Shown here piece after piece: positions 52,806-61,840 of a stretch of DNA of 64,000 nucleotides. Origin of the DNA: Flavobacterium faecale (GTDB lineage: Bacteria > Bacteroidota > Bacteroidia > Flavobacteriales > Flavobacteriaceae); contig NZ_CP020918.1 of the NCBI RefSeq assembly GCF_003076455.1, positions 1,984,001 to 2,048,000 on the forward strand, written 5' to 3'. Position numbers and translations under genes: made by a program. The notes below the pieces were generated by a model. That model was given only the letters and a program-made list of their open reading frames with translations. It did not search any database and had not been told where the DNA came from. Each line of letters opens with the position of its first letter. The stretch's first letter is position 1.

Positions 52806-53432
52806 TTAAAGTTCCAAAATAATTGGAGCATTTACCAACTGATAATTGAGGTTTACCGAAGAAGCATTGACAAAAATAGTTTTGTCTTTTTCAACCATTC
52901 CATAGCCTTCGTGTATGTGACCAAAAACGTGTAGTTTTGGTTTGATTTGATCTACTTTTTTTAATAACATTTCGCAACCTGCATTATAATTGGAATTGGT
53001 TCGGTCTAAAATGCCAAAAGGTGGTCCATGAGTGATTAGTATGTCGGTGTCTTCTGGAATTAGTTTCCAATGCTTATTAATTTCTGCTCCTTTTTGGCGA
53101 TTGAAAGCCCAATCTAAAAAAGTGGGCTGAACGGGTGATCCCCATATTTTCAGCCCCTCAATTTCTACTCCTGAATCATTCAGATAATGAATCTTTTTCG
53201 GGATTATTTTGTCGATATACGTTTTGTCCTGTTTTTCAAAAAACCAATCGTGGTTTCCCGCTATGAAAATTTTATGTTTGTACGGCTGCTCTCCAAACCA
53301 TTTTAAAAATGCTAAAACCTCTCCCTCCGTACCATGACCGCACAAATCACCTGCGTGAATAAGCATATCGCCCCCTTGCAAATGTAATTGGTTGTGAAGG
53401 AAATGGGTATCGGAGATTAGGGTTATGTTCAT
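52806..53432 (-). CDS. metallophosphoesterase
   Basis: A 208-residue cytoplasmic calcineurin-like phosphoesterase. The metal-binding motifs are all present: DTHFLHNQL, HAGDLCGHG, GNHDWFFEK, LITHGPPFG and FGHIHEGYG. The substrate is unknown. Members of this group act on phosphodiesters, sometimes cyclic nucleotides. It lies 74 bp before the LRR gene on the same strand, so it might belong to the same transcript, but its standard form suggests an independent role. Confidence 0.9.
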   Translation of the reverse strand: MNITLISDTHFLHNQLHLQGGDMLIHAGDLCGHGTEGEVLAFLKWFGEQPYKHKIFIAGNHDWFFEKQDKTYIDKIIPKKIHYLNDSGVEIEGLKIWGSPVQPTFLDWAFNRQKGAEINKHWKLIPEDTDILITHGPPFGILDRTNSNYNAGCEMLLKKVDQIKPKLHVFGHIHEGYGMVEKDKTIFVNASSVNLNYQLVNAPIILEL

Positions 53433-53538
53433 TTGTTAGGTTGTGTAACTTATCTATTTGTAATTTTGGTTACTTGGTCTTCTCTACTCGGTTTTTGCTG
53501 CCAAGCTAATTTGCAATAACCACCGGGGGATTTGTTAG

Positions 53539-55335
53539 CTAATTTTCATCTGTTACATAATTGTCAATTAAAATATCAATTTCTGTTTTGTGTTTATTTA
53601 TTTGTTCAGTTTCCCATTTGTCATTCTCATAGCTTTCAAACATTATTAGTCGTTTCAAGCTTGAATTATCTGGTTTTGGATGTATAAAGCGTTTCTTTTT
53701 ATCGCTTGGGTTTTCTTTGTTGCCTGCGGAATTTTGTGAAGCAGAAATTAAACACAAATTTCCAATGCCGTTCAATTCATCTAAAGGAATACTTGCTGAA
53801 CTTGGATTACTTTGTGCTGCAAGATGTTCTTTAGAATTGAGTTGTTTGAATTTAAAATTATTGAATTCATTTTTAAACTTGTCAATTTTACTTTTTAATG
53901 ATTTCAAATTTTCGTTTACTTCTTCAGTCTTATAAAGTTTCCAGAGCAAAAAATCAATAAAATAAAGATTGAAAATACTAACTGTTGGATATGATAAGTT
54001 GAACCTATTAAATTTAATTTTGACAATGTCCCAAACTTTCTCTGTGTATTTACAAACTTCAAAATCCGTATTTTTCAAAATTTCTTGCAACCAATTATTG
54101 TATGTGTTTGTTGAATCTGAATAATACAGCATTACTTGAAGTTTTGTCAATTCTTCATCAGTTTCAAAAGTTTTAATTGTTGTTTCAAAATCGGTGTTTA
54201 ACTTTCTTATCCCCCAATTTTGTTTGCTTTCATCAGCGTCTGCTAAGTCTTGTTTTATTATAAATTTGTCAAACAAACTTCTATATTTCAATAAATCAAA
54301 AATAAACTCTTTCGGGTCAGGTTTGAAGTCGCTAAATTGCTCTAAAAGTTTTTTATCGTCAAGTGAGACTTTATCGTTTTTAATTTTCAAGACTTGTAAT
54401 AGATAATTGGGAAAATCAATAACGGATTTGTATTTGTCTTTGATGAATTTTTCTTCTTTTGGAAAGTCGGTTGGAATGTTATATTCTGTAATAATTTTTA
54501 ATAAGGATAATTCTTCGCTTTTATCCCCATTTTCATTTATACAAATTTCTTCAAAGTTTTTTCCGATAAGTTCGCTTTCGTTAGTAAAAAGTTTAACTCT
54601 GCTTTGCTTGTCAATATTTAAAAACACGTAATTGTTCATATCGGCACAAGCGTCCCAAATTTTAGCAAACTTTTCTTGTTCTATTCTTTCAATTTGTTTG
54701 TTATCGTCTATTATTTTTCCCAATAAAAGTGCTTTTACGATTTCGTGTTTTTCTAACTGCTCACCACGATTATTCATTATTTCAAAATAATGGTTCAAAT
54801 CAGTGTCTTCTGGAACTTCCACACGAAATAGATAAACATTATTGTAGAAATTGCTTGCAAATCCTTCAATCTCTTTTATGCTTCTTAATTCTTCTTGAAT
54901 TATCTCAATGGCATCTTTGAAACTTCCTGTACCCGAAATGTTTAATTCGCCAATTTGCGTTTGAAAGTTGTCTGCTTTGTATAAATTTTCAATGTAATTC
55001 TGTACTTTCTTGCGAGAATCAAACTTAAGATTTGGAACTGAAACAGTATTTGGAATATTTTTCGCCCAATTTTTCAAAACAAGATTTATCAGTATAATGG
55101 TTGTGTGGCGTTGTTGTCCGTCAATCAATTCAAAATTGCCATCTTCTCGTTTGAAGCAAACTAAAGAGCCAAGATAATATGATTTTTTTTCACTGTTTCC
55201 CTTTGGAAAAAACTCATCAATATCCTTGATTAACTGTGAAATTTCAGCTTTCCCCCAAGCGTAATTTCTTTGGTAGCGAGGAATGATATAATTGTCATTT
55301 GCTAAAATCTCTTTTATGTTTTTTGCGCTATTCAT
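53539..55335 (-). CDS. DUF262-DUF1524 protein (GmrSD/SspE-type nuclease)
   Basis: A 598-residue protein. The N-terminal DUF262 domain shows YIIPRYQRNYAWGKAE and the ELIDGQQRHTTI motif (DGQQR, a nucleotide-binding/hydrolysis site). A helical middle follows. Near residue 500-560 the DUF1524 HNH-like motif appears as SKEHLAAQ ... GIGNLCLIS ... NSAGNKENPSDKK, the nuclease half of GmrSD and SspE. It therefore looks like a single-chain modification-dependent or phosphorothioation-linked restriction enzyme. Its ATG overlaps by 8 nt the stop of a 118-codon ORF. Together with the second DUF262 gene and a WYL regulator it forms a probable defence module. Confidence 0.9.
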   Translation of the reverse strand: MNSAKNIKEILANDNYIIPRYQRNYAWGKAEISQLIKDIDEFFPKGNSEKKSYYLGSLVCFKREDGNFELIDGQQRHTTIILINLVLKNWAKNIPNTVSVPNLKFDSRKKVQNYIENLYKADNFQTQIGELNISGTGSFKDAIEIIQEELRSIKEIEGFASNFYNNVYLFRVEVPEDTDLNHYFEIMNNRGEQLEKHEIVKALLLGKIIDDNKQIERIEQEKFAKIWDACADMNNYVFLNIDKQSRVKLFTNESELIGKNFEEICINENGDKSEELSLLKIITEYNIPTDFPKEEKFIKDKYKSVIDFPNYLLQVLKIKNDKVSLDDKKLLEQFSDFKPDPKEFIFDLLKYRSLFDKFIIKQDLADADESKQNWGIRKLNTDFETTIKTFETDEELTKLQVMLYYSDSTNTYNNWLQEILKNTDFEVCKYTEKVWDIVKIKFNRFNLSYPTVSIFNLYFIDFLLWKLYKTEEVNENLKSLKSKIDKFKNEFNNFKFKQLNSKEHLAAQSNPSSASIPLDELNGIGNLCLISASQNSAGNKENPSDKKKRFIHPKPDNSSLKRLIMFESYENDKWETEQINKHKTEIDILIDNYVTDEN

Positions 55336-55684
55336 GATATTGTTTTTTTTCTTCGTTTATCTTTTTAATCCACCCTGATATATCATCAACAATAGTTATT
55401 ACGTCTTCCTTTGTCGATATTATTATTTCTTTCCAACCAAGCCAAGAATTGTCTGATTTGGGCAATTTAAGTTTATCAACAAATTCTTTAAATTTATTAA
55501 TTTTCTCACCTGATAGAGCATAGTGGTCTTTCCCACCAAAGCCATACCAATAAGGATTATTTTTATCTCCAATATAAATATGAAGTTCATTACCGAAATA
55601 TTGAAACGGTATTAAATAATAGTTTGGATATTTACTTTTTTCTTCAAATTTTAAATTTTTCGCAATAATTTGCTCTTTTAGTTC
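55328..55684 (-). CDS. 118-codon ORF in frame with the DUF262 gene behind its TAA stop
   Basis: Directly after the TAA of the preceding DUF262 gene the same frame stays open for 118 codons and ends in TAG, overlapping the next ATG (ATGAATAG) by 8 nt. The translation looks like a real protein (IPFQYFGNELHIYIGDKNNP; LSGEKINKFKEFVDKL; SWLGWKEIIISTKED). No ATG, GTG or TTG lies near its beginning, only ATT codons after an AAGAG. It could be made by readthrough of TAA, from a non-standard start, or be the tail of a once longer DUF262 protein now cut by a nonsense mutation. I cannot tell which. The function is unknown. Confidence 0.6.
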   Translation of the reverse strand, partial: ELKEQIIAKNLKFEEKSKYPNYYLIPFQYFGNELHIYIGDKNNPYWYGFGGKDHYALSGEKINKFKEFVDKLKLPKSDNSWLGWKEIIISTKEDVITIVDDISGWIKKINEEKKQYHE

Positions 55685-57052
55685 TTATTCAAACTCGAAC
55701 CCTCTAAGAAAATCTGCAATTTTGTCAATTCCTTTTACCCTGTCATTTTCAATTTGGTATGTTTTATACTGATAATTTTTGAAATTATCAGGACTGATAG
55801 AATCATTAATTTTGCTAAAAAGTTGTCGTGCGGAACTATTCATAATTGTTTCTACGGCAATTCGTTTTTTATTGCAGCGAATTTCATAGGCAAGTTTGTA
55901 GAATGCTTTGTAGAAATTTTCAAAATCATCAATATAACCAAATTTATCAATGAAGGTCATTAGAATATTTTCATAAATATTCCTCACTTTTTCATCTCCA
56001 CTGCGCCCCCAACCATTATAACCGTAGCAATAAGCTTTGTAAAACGTAACAAATTCGGGTACTTCTGCCTTTATAGCATCTTTTATATTCAAATCAAATA
56101 ATTTTTCCCGTTGGTGAATGTAAAAATCAACGTATTCAAAAAAACGTTTACCGTTAATTATTGGCATTGTGATTTGAAATGGAAAAGCTTGTGCAACTTG
56201 TAAGTTTTGCAAAAATTTATCGTTTTGAGCATTATCTACAAAGCCGTCCAGCATTCGAATTGCATTTTCGTATGGATATTTTTGTTTTTGCTGCAACGAA
56301 ATACCTTTAAATTCTTCAATTTCATCTTTGGTGAAATCGTATTTCCATTCATTTTTACTCCATTTACGAATTTTGAAAAGATGATTTCCAAGTATAGGTT
56401 TTAAAGTTCCATTATCAACAGATGTTTCCCAACAGTCAACGCATTTTGTTCTGTCTTCTTCGCTATCAAAATCCATTTCTCGTAAATGAAATGCTTTTAG
56501 TAAGTCATAAGGTTCAAGGGCTTTACCTCTTGCATTTTGTGAATCAAAAAGCTGAAATGCTTCGTCTTGACGAAAAACTTTAAAAAGTACAAACTCGCAT
56601 TTATCCAAGATTTTTGTTTTGAAATCTGATTTTTTGTTTTCATTATTTCTAAATTTTGTGCATATCCATTGATTTATAATGCGATAATTATACACAATAT
56701 TGTTTTTTGAAATATTGTGTTTAAATTTTTCATTTAGCAACAAACCATCAAAATTAGTTTCTAACACCTTTAAAATTAGTGATATAGTTGTGAGCCGCTG
56801 TTGGCCGTCAACAATATAATTGGTTGTATTCTCGCTATTAATTGCATTCTCGCTGTGTAAAATGATATTTCCAATTCTGTAATCCTTGTTTTTGATAATA
56901 ACATACTCAAAAATATCTTCTAAAAGCTGAATTATGTTTTTTTCAGTCCATTTATAAGGACGTTGATAAATGGGAATGATGAGTTTTTCTTTTACTAATT
57001 TATTCAGTTTAATTAGATTTTGTGTTGGTTCTCTTGTGTATTCTATTTCCAT
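55685..57052 (-). CDS. DUF262 protein, partner of the GmrSD-like nuclease
   Basis: A 455-residue protein. The DUF262 signature is seen as IIPIYQRPYKWTEKNIIQLL and VDGQQRLTTISLIL, with a further ARGKALEPYDLLKAF segment usual in the family. No DUF1524 nuclease motif is present, so this is the sensor or ATPase-like half. It ends with FLRGFEFE and TAA, then runs on in the same frame for 118 codons. Its promoter must lie in the 182-bp gap after the WYL regulator, where a pair of similar AT-rich words may be operator sites. Confidence 0.88.
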   Translation of the reverse strand: MEIEYTREPTQNLIKLNKLVKEKLIIPIYQRPYKWTEKNIIQLLEDIFEYVIIKNKDYRIGNIILHSENAINSENTTNYIVDGQQRLTTISLILKVLETNFDGLLLNEKFKHNISKNNIVYNYRIINQWICTKFRNNENKKSDFKTKILDKCEFVLFKVFRQDEAFQLFDSQNARGKALEPYDLLKAFHLREMDFDSEEDRTKCVDCWETSVDNGTLKPILGNHLFKIRKWSKNEWKYDFTKDEIEEFKGISLQQKQKYPYENAIRMLDGFVDNAQNDKFLQNLQVAQAFPFQITMPIINGKRFFEYVDFYIHQREKLFDLNIKDAIKAEVPEFVTFYKAYCYGYNGWGRSGDEKVRNIYENILMTFIDKFGYIDDFENFYKAFYKLAYEIRCNKKRIAVETIMNSSARQLFSKINDSISPDNFKNYQYKTYQIENDRVKGIDKIADFLRGFEFE

Positions 57053-57234
57053 ATAATATCTTTTTTTTCTTTAAATGTACTTATTTTCGCTCTAAATACA
57101 CTCATTATTTCCCGCTATTCCGCTCAAGAAACATTGTTGCAAAAGGCCTAGCATAGCTTAACGAATTGTGATATTTTAATTCTATCTCAAATTTTTAGTA
57201 CAAGTTAGTTAAACAGTAATATAAATCTTATAGT

Positions 57235-58134
57235 TTATTGATATAATTTTGTCATTTCTGCAATCTTGTTTTTTACTTTTATTTGTAAAGAGATAGGTGT
57301 GACAACTTTTACTTCTGCACCCAGTTTTAGAATCTCCATAATAATGTCATGGGTAGGATGTATAAAAATTTCTAACAAAACACTTTGTTCATTTTCTTCC
57401 AAAATATGTTGGGAGTCGTGCAATGGAAAACTTTTTGCGTAGTTCCCTTGTACTTTTGTAAATTCTAACACAATTTTTGTGGCAGGTTCATACGTTTCAA
57501 CTCCAAAAGCGTCTTTAAATTCTTTTTCAACATTATAAGGAATGGGTTTGAACGTGGTATCTGTAATAGTTAAATTTGAAATTCGATCCATTCCAAAAGT
57601 TTTAATTACGTCATCTTTTTTGTCAAGAGCAACCAAATACCATCGCTGTTGCGATTCTTTGAGAGCAATAGGCTTTACGATGCGCTGGGTTGTGAAGTCT
57701 TCCCAATGCTTCTGGTGGTTAAATTTTAAAATGAAATTGTTTTGGATGGCGTGGATGATGCCGTGAATATGCTCTGTTCCTAACGATTTTCGTTTTTCTA
57801 AGAATACGCTTGGTGATAATTTGTCACCTTCTTGCAAAGCATGATGAATAGAAAACGCATCAATCATACGCGTTACCGATTGGTCTTCGATTTCGTCTTC
57901 GTCAATAAAATAGGTTTTGTCTTTTCGATCGTATTGAATTACAATTCCGAAAAGTGCTTCTATGTCTTTTTTGTCCCGCTCAAAAGTTCTAATGGCGTAC
58001 TCAAAATCAGTATCAACTTCGTCTTTTTGGAGTTTGTCAATCACATATTTTTGTAAACTGGCAAAGCTCGAAGGACGACTCCTTAAACGGTCTACAACAT
58101 ACAAATACCTTTTGAAATAGATTAATTTTGACAT
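57235..58134 (-). CDS. WYL-domain transcriptional regulator
   Basis: A 299-residue protein. The N-terminal 65 residues resemble a winged helix-turn-helix (LRSRPSSFASLQKYVIDKLQ), the central WYL domain contains QQRWYLVALD at about 167-176, and a C-terminal WCX-like extension follows. WYL regulators often control phage-defence islands such as BREX and CBASS. It is the first gene of the minus-strand group with the two DUF262 genes, so it may repress that module. The start at 58134 (MSKLIYFKRYLYVVDR) is the only fitting Met. Confidence 0.87.
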   Translation of the reverse strand: MSKLIYFKRYLYVVDRLRSRPSSFASLQKYVIDKLQKDEVDTDFEYAIRTFERDKKDIEALFGIVIQYDRKDKTYFIDEDEIEDQSVTRMIDAFSIHHALQEGDKLSPSVFLEKRKSLGTEHIHGIIHAIQNNFILKFNHQKHWEDFTTQRIVKPIALKESQQRWYLVALDKKDDVIKTFGMDRISNLTITDTTFKPIPYNVEKEFKDAFGVETYEPATKIVLEFTKVQGNYAKSFPLHDSQHILEENEQSVLLEIFIHPTHDIIMEILKLGAEVKVVTPISLQIKVKNKIAEMTKLYQ

Positions 58135-58212
58135 CTTAGTGGGATTAATTTTGTCAAAGATAAATCTTTAGTCTGCCATAGGATGACAGTGGAATAAAAA
58201 TTAAATACTATT

Positions 58213-58770
58213 TTACTTCCATTTAATTCCGCAACCAATACTCGGTTTTTGGTTGGGGTTCATAGTTCGGTTGTACAAAACGCTGTCTATCGCACCGCGC
58301 AGGTCAGATCCACTTACCGGAATTCCGTTTCCAGGTCGGCTGTCGTCCAATTGTCCGCGATATACTAATTTGTCTTGTTGGTCAAACAAATAAAAATCGG
58401 GAGTACAAGCAGCTTGATAGGCTTTGGCAACTTCTTGGGTTGCATCGTACAGGTATGGGAATTCAAAATTATTTTCAAAAGCATATTCGGTCATTAGTGC
58501 AGGACTATCTTGCGGAAAATGGATCACATCATTGCTAGAGATCGCCACTATGCCTAGACCTTGCACCCTATAATCATTAGCAATCATTATAATTTCGTCA
58601 ATGACATGGTGTACAAAAGGGCAGTGGTTGCAAATGAACATAACTAGAGTTCCTTTTTCACCTTTAACACCGCTGAAATTGAAATGGTTGGTTTCGGTAG
58701 TTCTATCATTTAAGTAAAAATCAGGAGCTTTGGTTCCTAGTGCAAGCATGTTAGATTCTGTTCGAGCCAT
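58213..58770 (-). CDS. thioredoxin-like (redoxin) protein
   Basis: A 185-residue cytoplasmic protein of the thioredoxin superfamily. The AhpC/TSA-like core has LVMFICNHCPFVHHVIDE, with the CNHC pair in place of the CGPC of thioredoxin, and a cis-Pro region at the C-terminal half (AACTPDFYLFD). It is often called a thioredoxin family or redoxin domain protein. Substrate unknown. No signal peptide is present. Confidence 0.88.
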   Translation of the reverse strand: MARTESNMLALGTKAPDFYLNDRTTETNHFNFSGVKGEKGTLVMFICNHCPFVHHVIDEIIMIANDYRVQGLGIVAISSNDVIHFPQDSPALMTEYAFENNFEFPYLYDATQEVAKAYQAACTPDFYLFDQQDKLVYRGQLDDSRPGNGIPVSGSDLRGAIDSVLYNRTMNPNQKPSIGCGIKWK

Positions 58771-58857
58771 AATGATATGTTTTTAGATTTTAAAGTTATA
58801 AAAAAAGCCTTGCTTTATGGGACTAAAAAAGTAATTTTAAATTTAAAAGTAGAAAAG

Positions 58858-59191
58858 ATGATAAATTGGCAAGATTTCGAAAAAGTAGACATGCCTGTGG
58901 GAACCATTATTAGGTGTAAATGATTTTCCCGAAGCTAGAAACCCCGCCTTTCAACTGCAAATAGATTTTGGAATTGAAATCGGCATTCTAAAATCATCTG
59001 CGCAAATTACCAAGCGGTATACAAATGAAGAGTTAATGGGGCGCCAAATTGTTGCCGTCATTAACTTTCCCAAAAAGCAAATAGGGAAGTTCATGAGCGA
59101 ATGTCTAGTACTTGGCGCTGTGGGTACAAATGGCGATGTGATTCTTTTGGCTCCAGATTTTAAAATCGAAAACGGATTACGAATTGGGTAA
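58858..59191 (+). pseudogene. csaA: csaA-like tRNA-binding protein, frameshifted
   Basis: Starting at ATG 58858 the frame reads INWQDFEKVDMPVGTIIRCK and stops. One base later the other frame gives VNDFPEARNPAFQLQIDFG and continues to GLRIG and TAA at 59189-59191, the complete CsaA fold of about 110 residues. A single extra base (a T at about 58916) in the sequence between ATT ATT AGG and GTA AAT GAT explains the break. CsaA is a small tRNA-binding, chaperone-like protein. It is either a recent pseudogene or a sequencing error. Its last 15 bases overlap the convergent hydrolase gene. Confidence 0.8.
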
Positions 59192-59740
59192 TTGCAAGCT
59201 TTCGATAAAAGACTTTAAATATTCTTGCCCTTCTTCCCAAAGGCCGAGGTTTGATGCACCATTGATATGTCCTTTTTCTCCGATAGATACAAAGGTGCTA
59301 CCCCAATGATTGGCAAGAGCCTCAGCACGCTCTGGTGCGATGTACGGGTCATCTGTACTCGTGATTAGCAAGGTAGGAAAAGCTAAGGGTTGAACGGGTA
59401 GTGGAGCAAAATTCCAAACCACTTCTGGCGTATGCGTTGCCGAATCTACATCTGCGGGGGCAACCAACAAAGCACCAATAATATTTTTACAATCGTATTT
59501 ACAAGCCCATAGTGCAATTAACACTGCACCCAAACTGTGTCCTACCAAAACGGTGGGTTCTTGCACGTTTTGAATGCTATGGTTTAGTTTATCCAGCCAT
59601 TGGTCAAGCAATGGACTATCCCAACTTTCTTGGACGAGCATTTGTGAATTGGAATATTTTTGGTGCCAAAGGTGTTGCCAATGTGTTTCGCCTGAGCCGC
59701 CAAGTCCCGGTACGATTAAAAGATGAGGTGTAGTTGTCAT
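59177..59740 (-). CDS. RBBP9/YdeN-family alpha/beta hydrolase
   Basis: A 187-residue serine hydrolase. The family N-terminus is VPGLGGSGETHWQHLWHQKY, the nucleophile elbow GHSLGAVL (Ser at about 68), the acid in STDDPYIAPERAE and the His in EKGHINGASNLG. All triad residues are present. The substrate is unknown. It overlaps the end of the csaA-like pseudogene by 15 bp. Confidence 0.9.
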   Translation of the reverse strand: MTTTPHLLIVPGLGGSGETHWQHLWHQKYSNSQMLVQESWDSPLLDQWLDKLNHSIQNVQEPTVLVGHSLGAVLIALWACKYDCKNIIGALLVAPADVDSATHTPEVVWNFAPLPVQPLAFPTLLITSTDDPYIAPERAEALANHWGSTFVSIGEKGHINGASNLGLWEEGQEYLKSFIESLQLPNS

Positions 59741-59921
59741 TAATGCTGCTTTTCGAAAATATTTGAAACAAAAATAAGCAATAGTTTTTGGAGCATTGTC
59801 CTATTCGAAAATAAAAACCATTGCGAATTACCCTTTTTATATGGAACTATTATTTTAAATTTACAGATTGATGCTAATGCATTGCCTTACTTTCGGGAGA
59901 AGCCGATTTAAATTTTACCTC

Positions 59922-61838
59922 ATGAAGAATACTATTGCGGAACGTATTTATGATTTTCTAAAAGATTATCCCCCTTTTAATTTGATTTCGAAAGCTACTT
60001 TAATGGAGGTGGCTAGGAATGTAGAAATTCAGTATTTTGAGAAAGATGCTATCATTTTTCATCAAGATGATGTTCCACATGAGCATTTTTATATCATCAA
60101 TCAAGGATCGGTACGGCTGTATCGCTTTGTAGCCAATGAAAAGCAAAATCTAGATATTTGTGATGAAGGTGACTTGTTTGGATTACGTCCGTTAATCATG
60201 AATGAAAGCTATTTGATGGGTGCAGCGGCCAACGAAGAGGTTATTTTGTATGGTATTCCGTTGCGATTGTTTCACGATATTATTACAGATTATCCCAAGG
60301 TAAGTCAGTTTCTTATTGCAAGTTTTGCTACCAATACCCGCGATCCTTATTCGGCGGAGCACAAAGGTAAATTGTTTGCCAATGTGGCTTCTATTCGAAA
60401 ATCATACAACAGTTTTGCAGAGGCACAATCGGCAAAATATAGCAAGAATCCAGTAACCTGTTCATCAGAAATCACAATTCAAGTAGCTTGTTTGTTTATG
60501 GCAGAGGCCAAAGTAAACTCGATTATTGTTGCTGAAAACAATATTCCGATGGGAATTATAACAGACAAAGATATTTTAACCAAGGTGGGAACGGGAGCAT
60601 TTTCGATTCTAGAAAAAGTAAGTACAATTATGACCTCGCCCGTGATTACTTTTCCTGAAAAAATAACCGTAGCCGAAGCACAAATTGCAATTTTGAAACA
60701 CAAAGTATCTCATATTTGTATCACCAAAGACGGTAGTCCGCAAACTGAAATTGTAGGTGTATTGGCAGATCATGATTTAAATATTGTACAAGGAAACAAT
60801 CCGACCTTCTTGATGCGCGAAATAAAATATGCCAAAGATGTTGAGACTTTGCGCCACATACGCGTGCAAGCATCTGAGCTCACGAGCGCTTATTTGGAAC
60901 AAGAAATTCCGATTTATTTTATCACCAAAGTAATCTCAGAAATCAATACCGCAATTACCAAAAGAATTATTAAGTTGAGTATTGCCGAATTGGGTGAGCA
61001 GCCACCCGTTGCCTACACGTGGCTAGCAATGGGTAGTCAGGGGAGGAGGGAGCAATTGCTAATTACGGATCAAGATAACGCATTGGTTTTTGAGAATGTT
61101 CCCGAAGATCAATACCCAAAAGTAAAGGAGTATTTCTTGAATCTATCAACCAAAGTAACCGAAAAACTGAATACGGTTGGCTTTGAGTATTGTCCTGCCA
61201 ATATTATGGCGAGCAACCCTAAGTGGTGTATTTCTTTGAAAGAATGGAAAAAACAGTTCAAGGATTGGATTAATCACCCCACCTTAGACAAGATTTTGTT
61301 GAGTATAATTTTCTTTGATTTCGAATACATTGATGGCGATCAGGAGTTGTACCACCAAATGTCTGACAGTGTTTTTAGATACATTGCAGACAAAGAAATC
61401 TTTTTGAGATTTTTGACGAAAGCAACTTTGAATAACGCTGCACCTCTTGGCTTTTTTAAACAATTTTTGGTGGAGCAAGATGGTGAACACAAGGATCAAT
61501 TTGATATTAAGAGTAGGGCCATTCGACCTTTGGTTGATGCCGCTCGTATTTTCTCCTTACATCATAACCTGAAAATTAATAGCACCATTGCACGCTATGA
61601 AAAGTTGATGGAAATTGAACCTCAAAACAGTGATTTTTTCGAATCTTGTGCCAATGCCTTTAAGATTTTGCTACAGTTTAGAACCCTGCAAGGTTTGGCG
61701 AATAACGATAGCGGAAAATTTGTAGATATAAATAGCCTGAGTAAAGCCGATCGTTTGAAACTGAAAAGTTGTTTTAAACCTATAAAAAATATTCAGGAAT
61801 CGTTGAACAACCGTTTTAATTCGGGACTAATTTCGTAA
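59922..61838 (+). CDS. cNMP-binding / CBS / DUF294 nucleotidyltransferase-like signalling protein
   Basis: A 638-residue protein when started at 59922 (MKNTIAERIYDFLKDYPPFN). The open frame begins at 59868 but the extra 18 residues do not resemble the family. Order of domains: cyclic nucleotide-binding domain (about 20-140), two CBS motifs (150-290), DUF294 nucleotidyltransferase-like core with MGSQGRREQLLITDQDNALV, then the DUF294 C-terminal domain. It senses cyclic nucleotides or adenylates and probably modifies a partner. The DnaQ-like exonuclease gene follows 2 bp later, a pair seen in many bacteria near acetate-use genes. Confidence 0.9.
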   Translation: MKNTIAERIYDFLKDYPPFNLISKATLMEVARNVEIQYFEKDAIIFHQDDVPHEHFYIINQGSVRLYRFVANEKQNLDICDEGDLFGLRPLIMNESYLMGAAANEEVILYGIPLRLFHDIITDYPKVSQFLIASFATNTRDPYSAEHKGKLFANVASIRKSYNSFAEAQSAKYSKNPVTCSSEITIQVACLFMAEAKVNSIIVAENNIPMGIITDKDILTKVGTGAFSILEKVSTIMTSPVITFPEKITVAEAQIAILKHKVSHICITKDGSPQTEIVGVLADHDLNIVQGNNPTFLMREIKYAKDVETLRHIRVQASELTSAYLEQEIPIYFITKVISEINTAITKRIIKLSIAELGEQPPVAYTWLAMGSQGRREQLLITDQDNALVFENVPEDQYPKVKEYFLNLSTKVTEKLNTVGFEYCPANIMASNPKWCISLKEWKKQFKDWINHPTLDKILLSIIFFDFEYIDGDQELYHQMSDSVFRYIADKEIFLRFLTKATLNNAAPLGFFKQFLVEQDGEHKDQFDIKSRAIRPLVDAARIFSLHHNLKINSTIARYEKLMEIEPQNSDFFESCANAFKILLQFRTLQGLANNDSGKFVDINSLSKADRLKLKSCFKPIKNIQESLNNRFNSGLIS

Positions 61839-61840
61839 AT

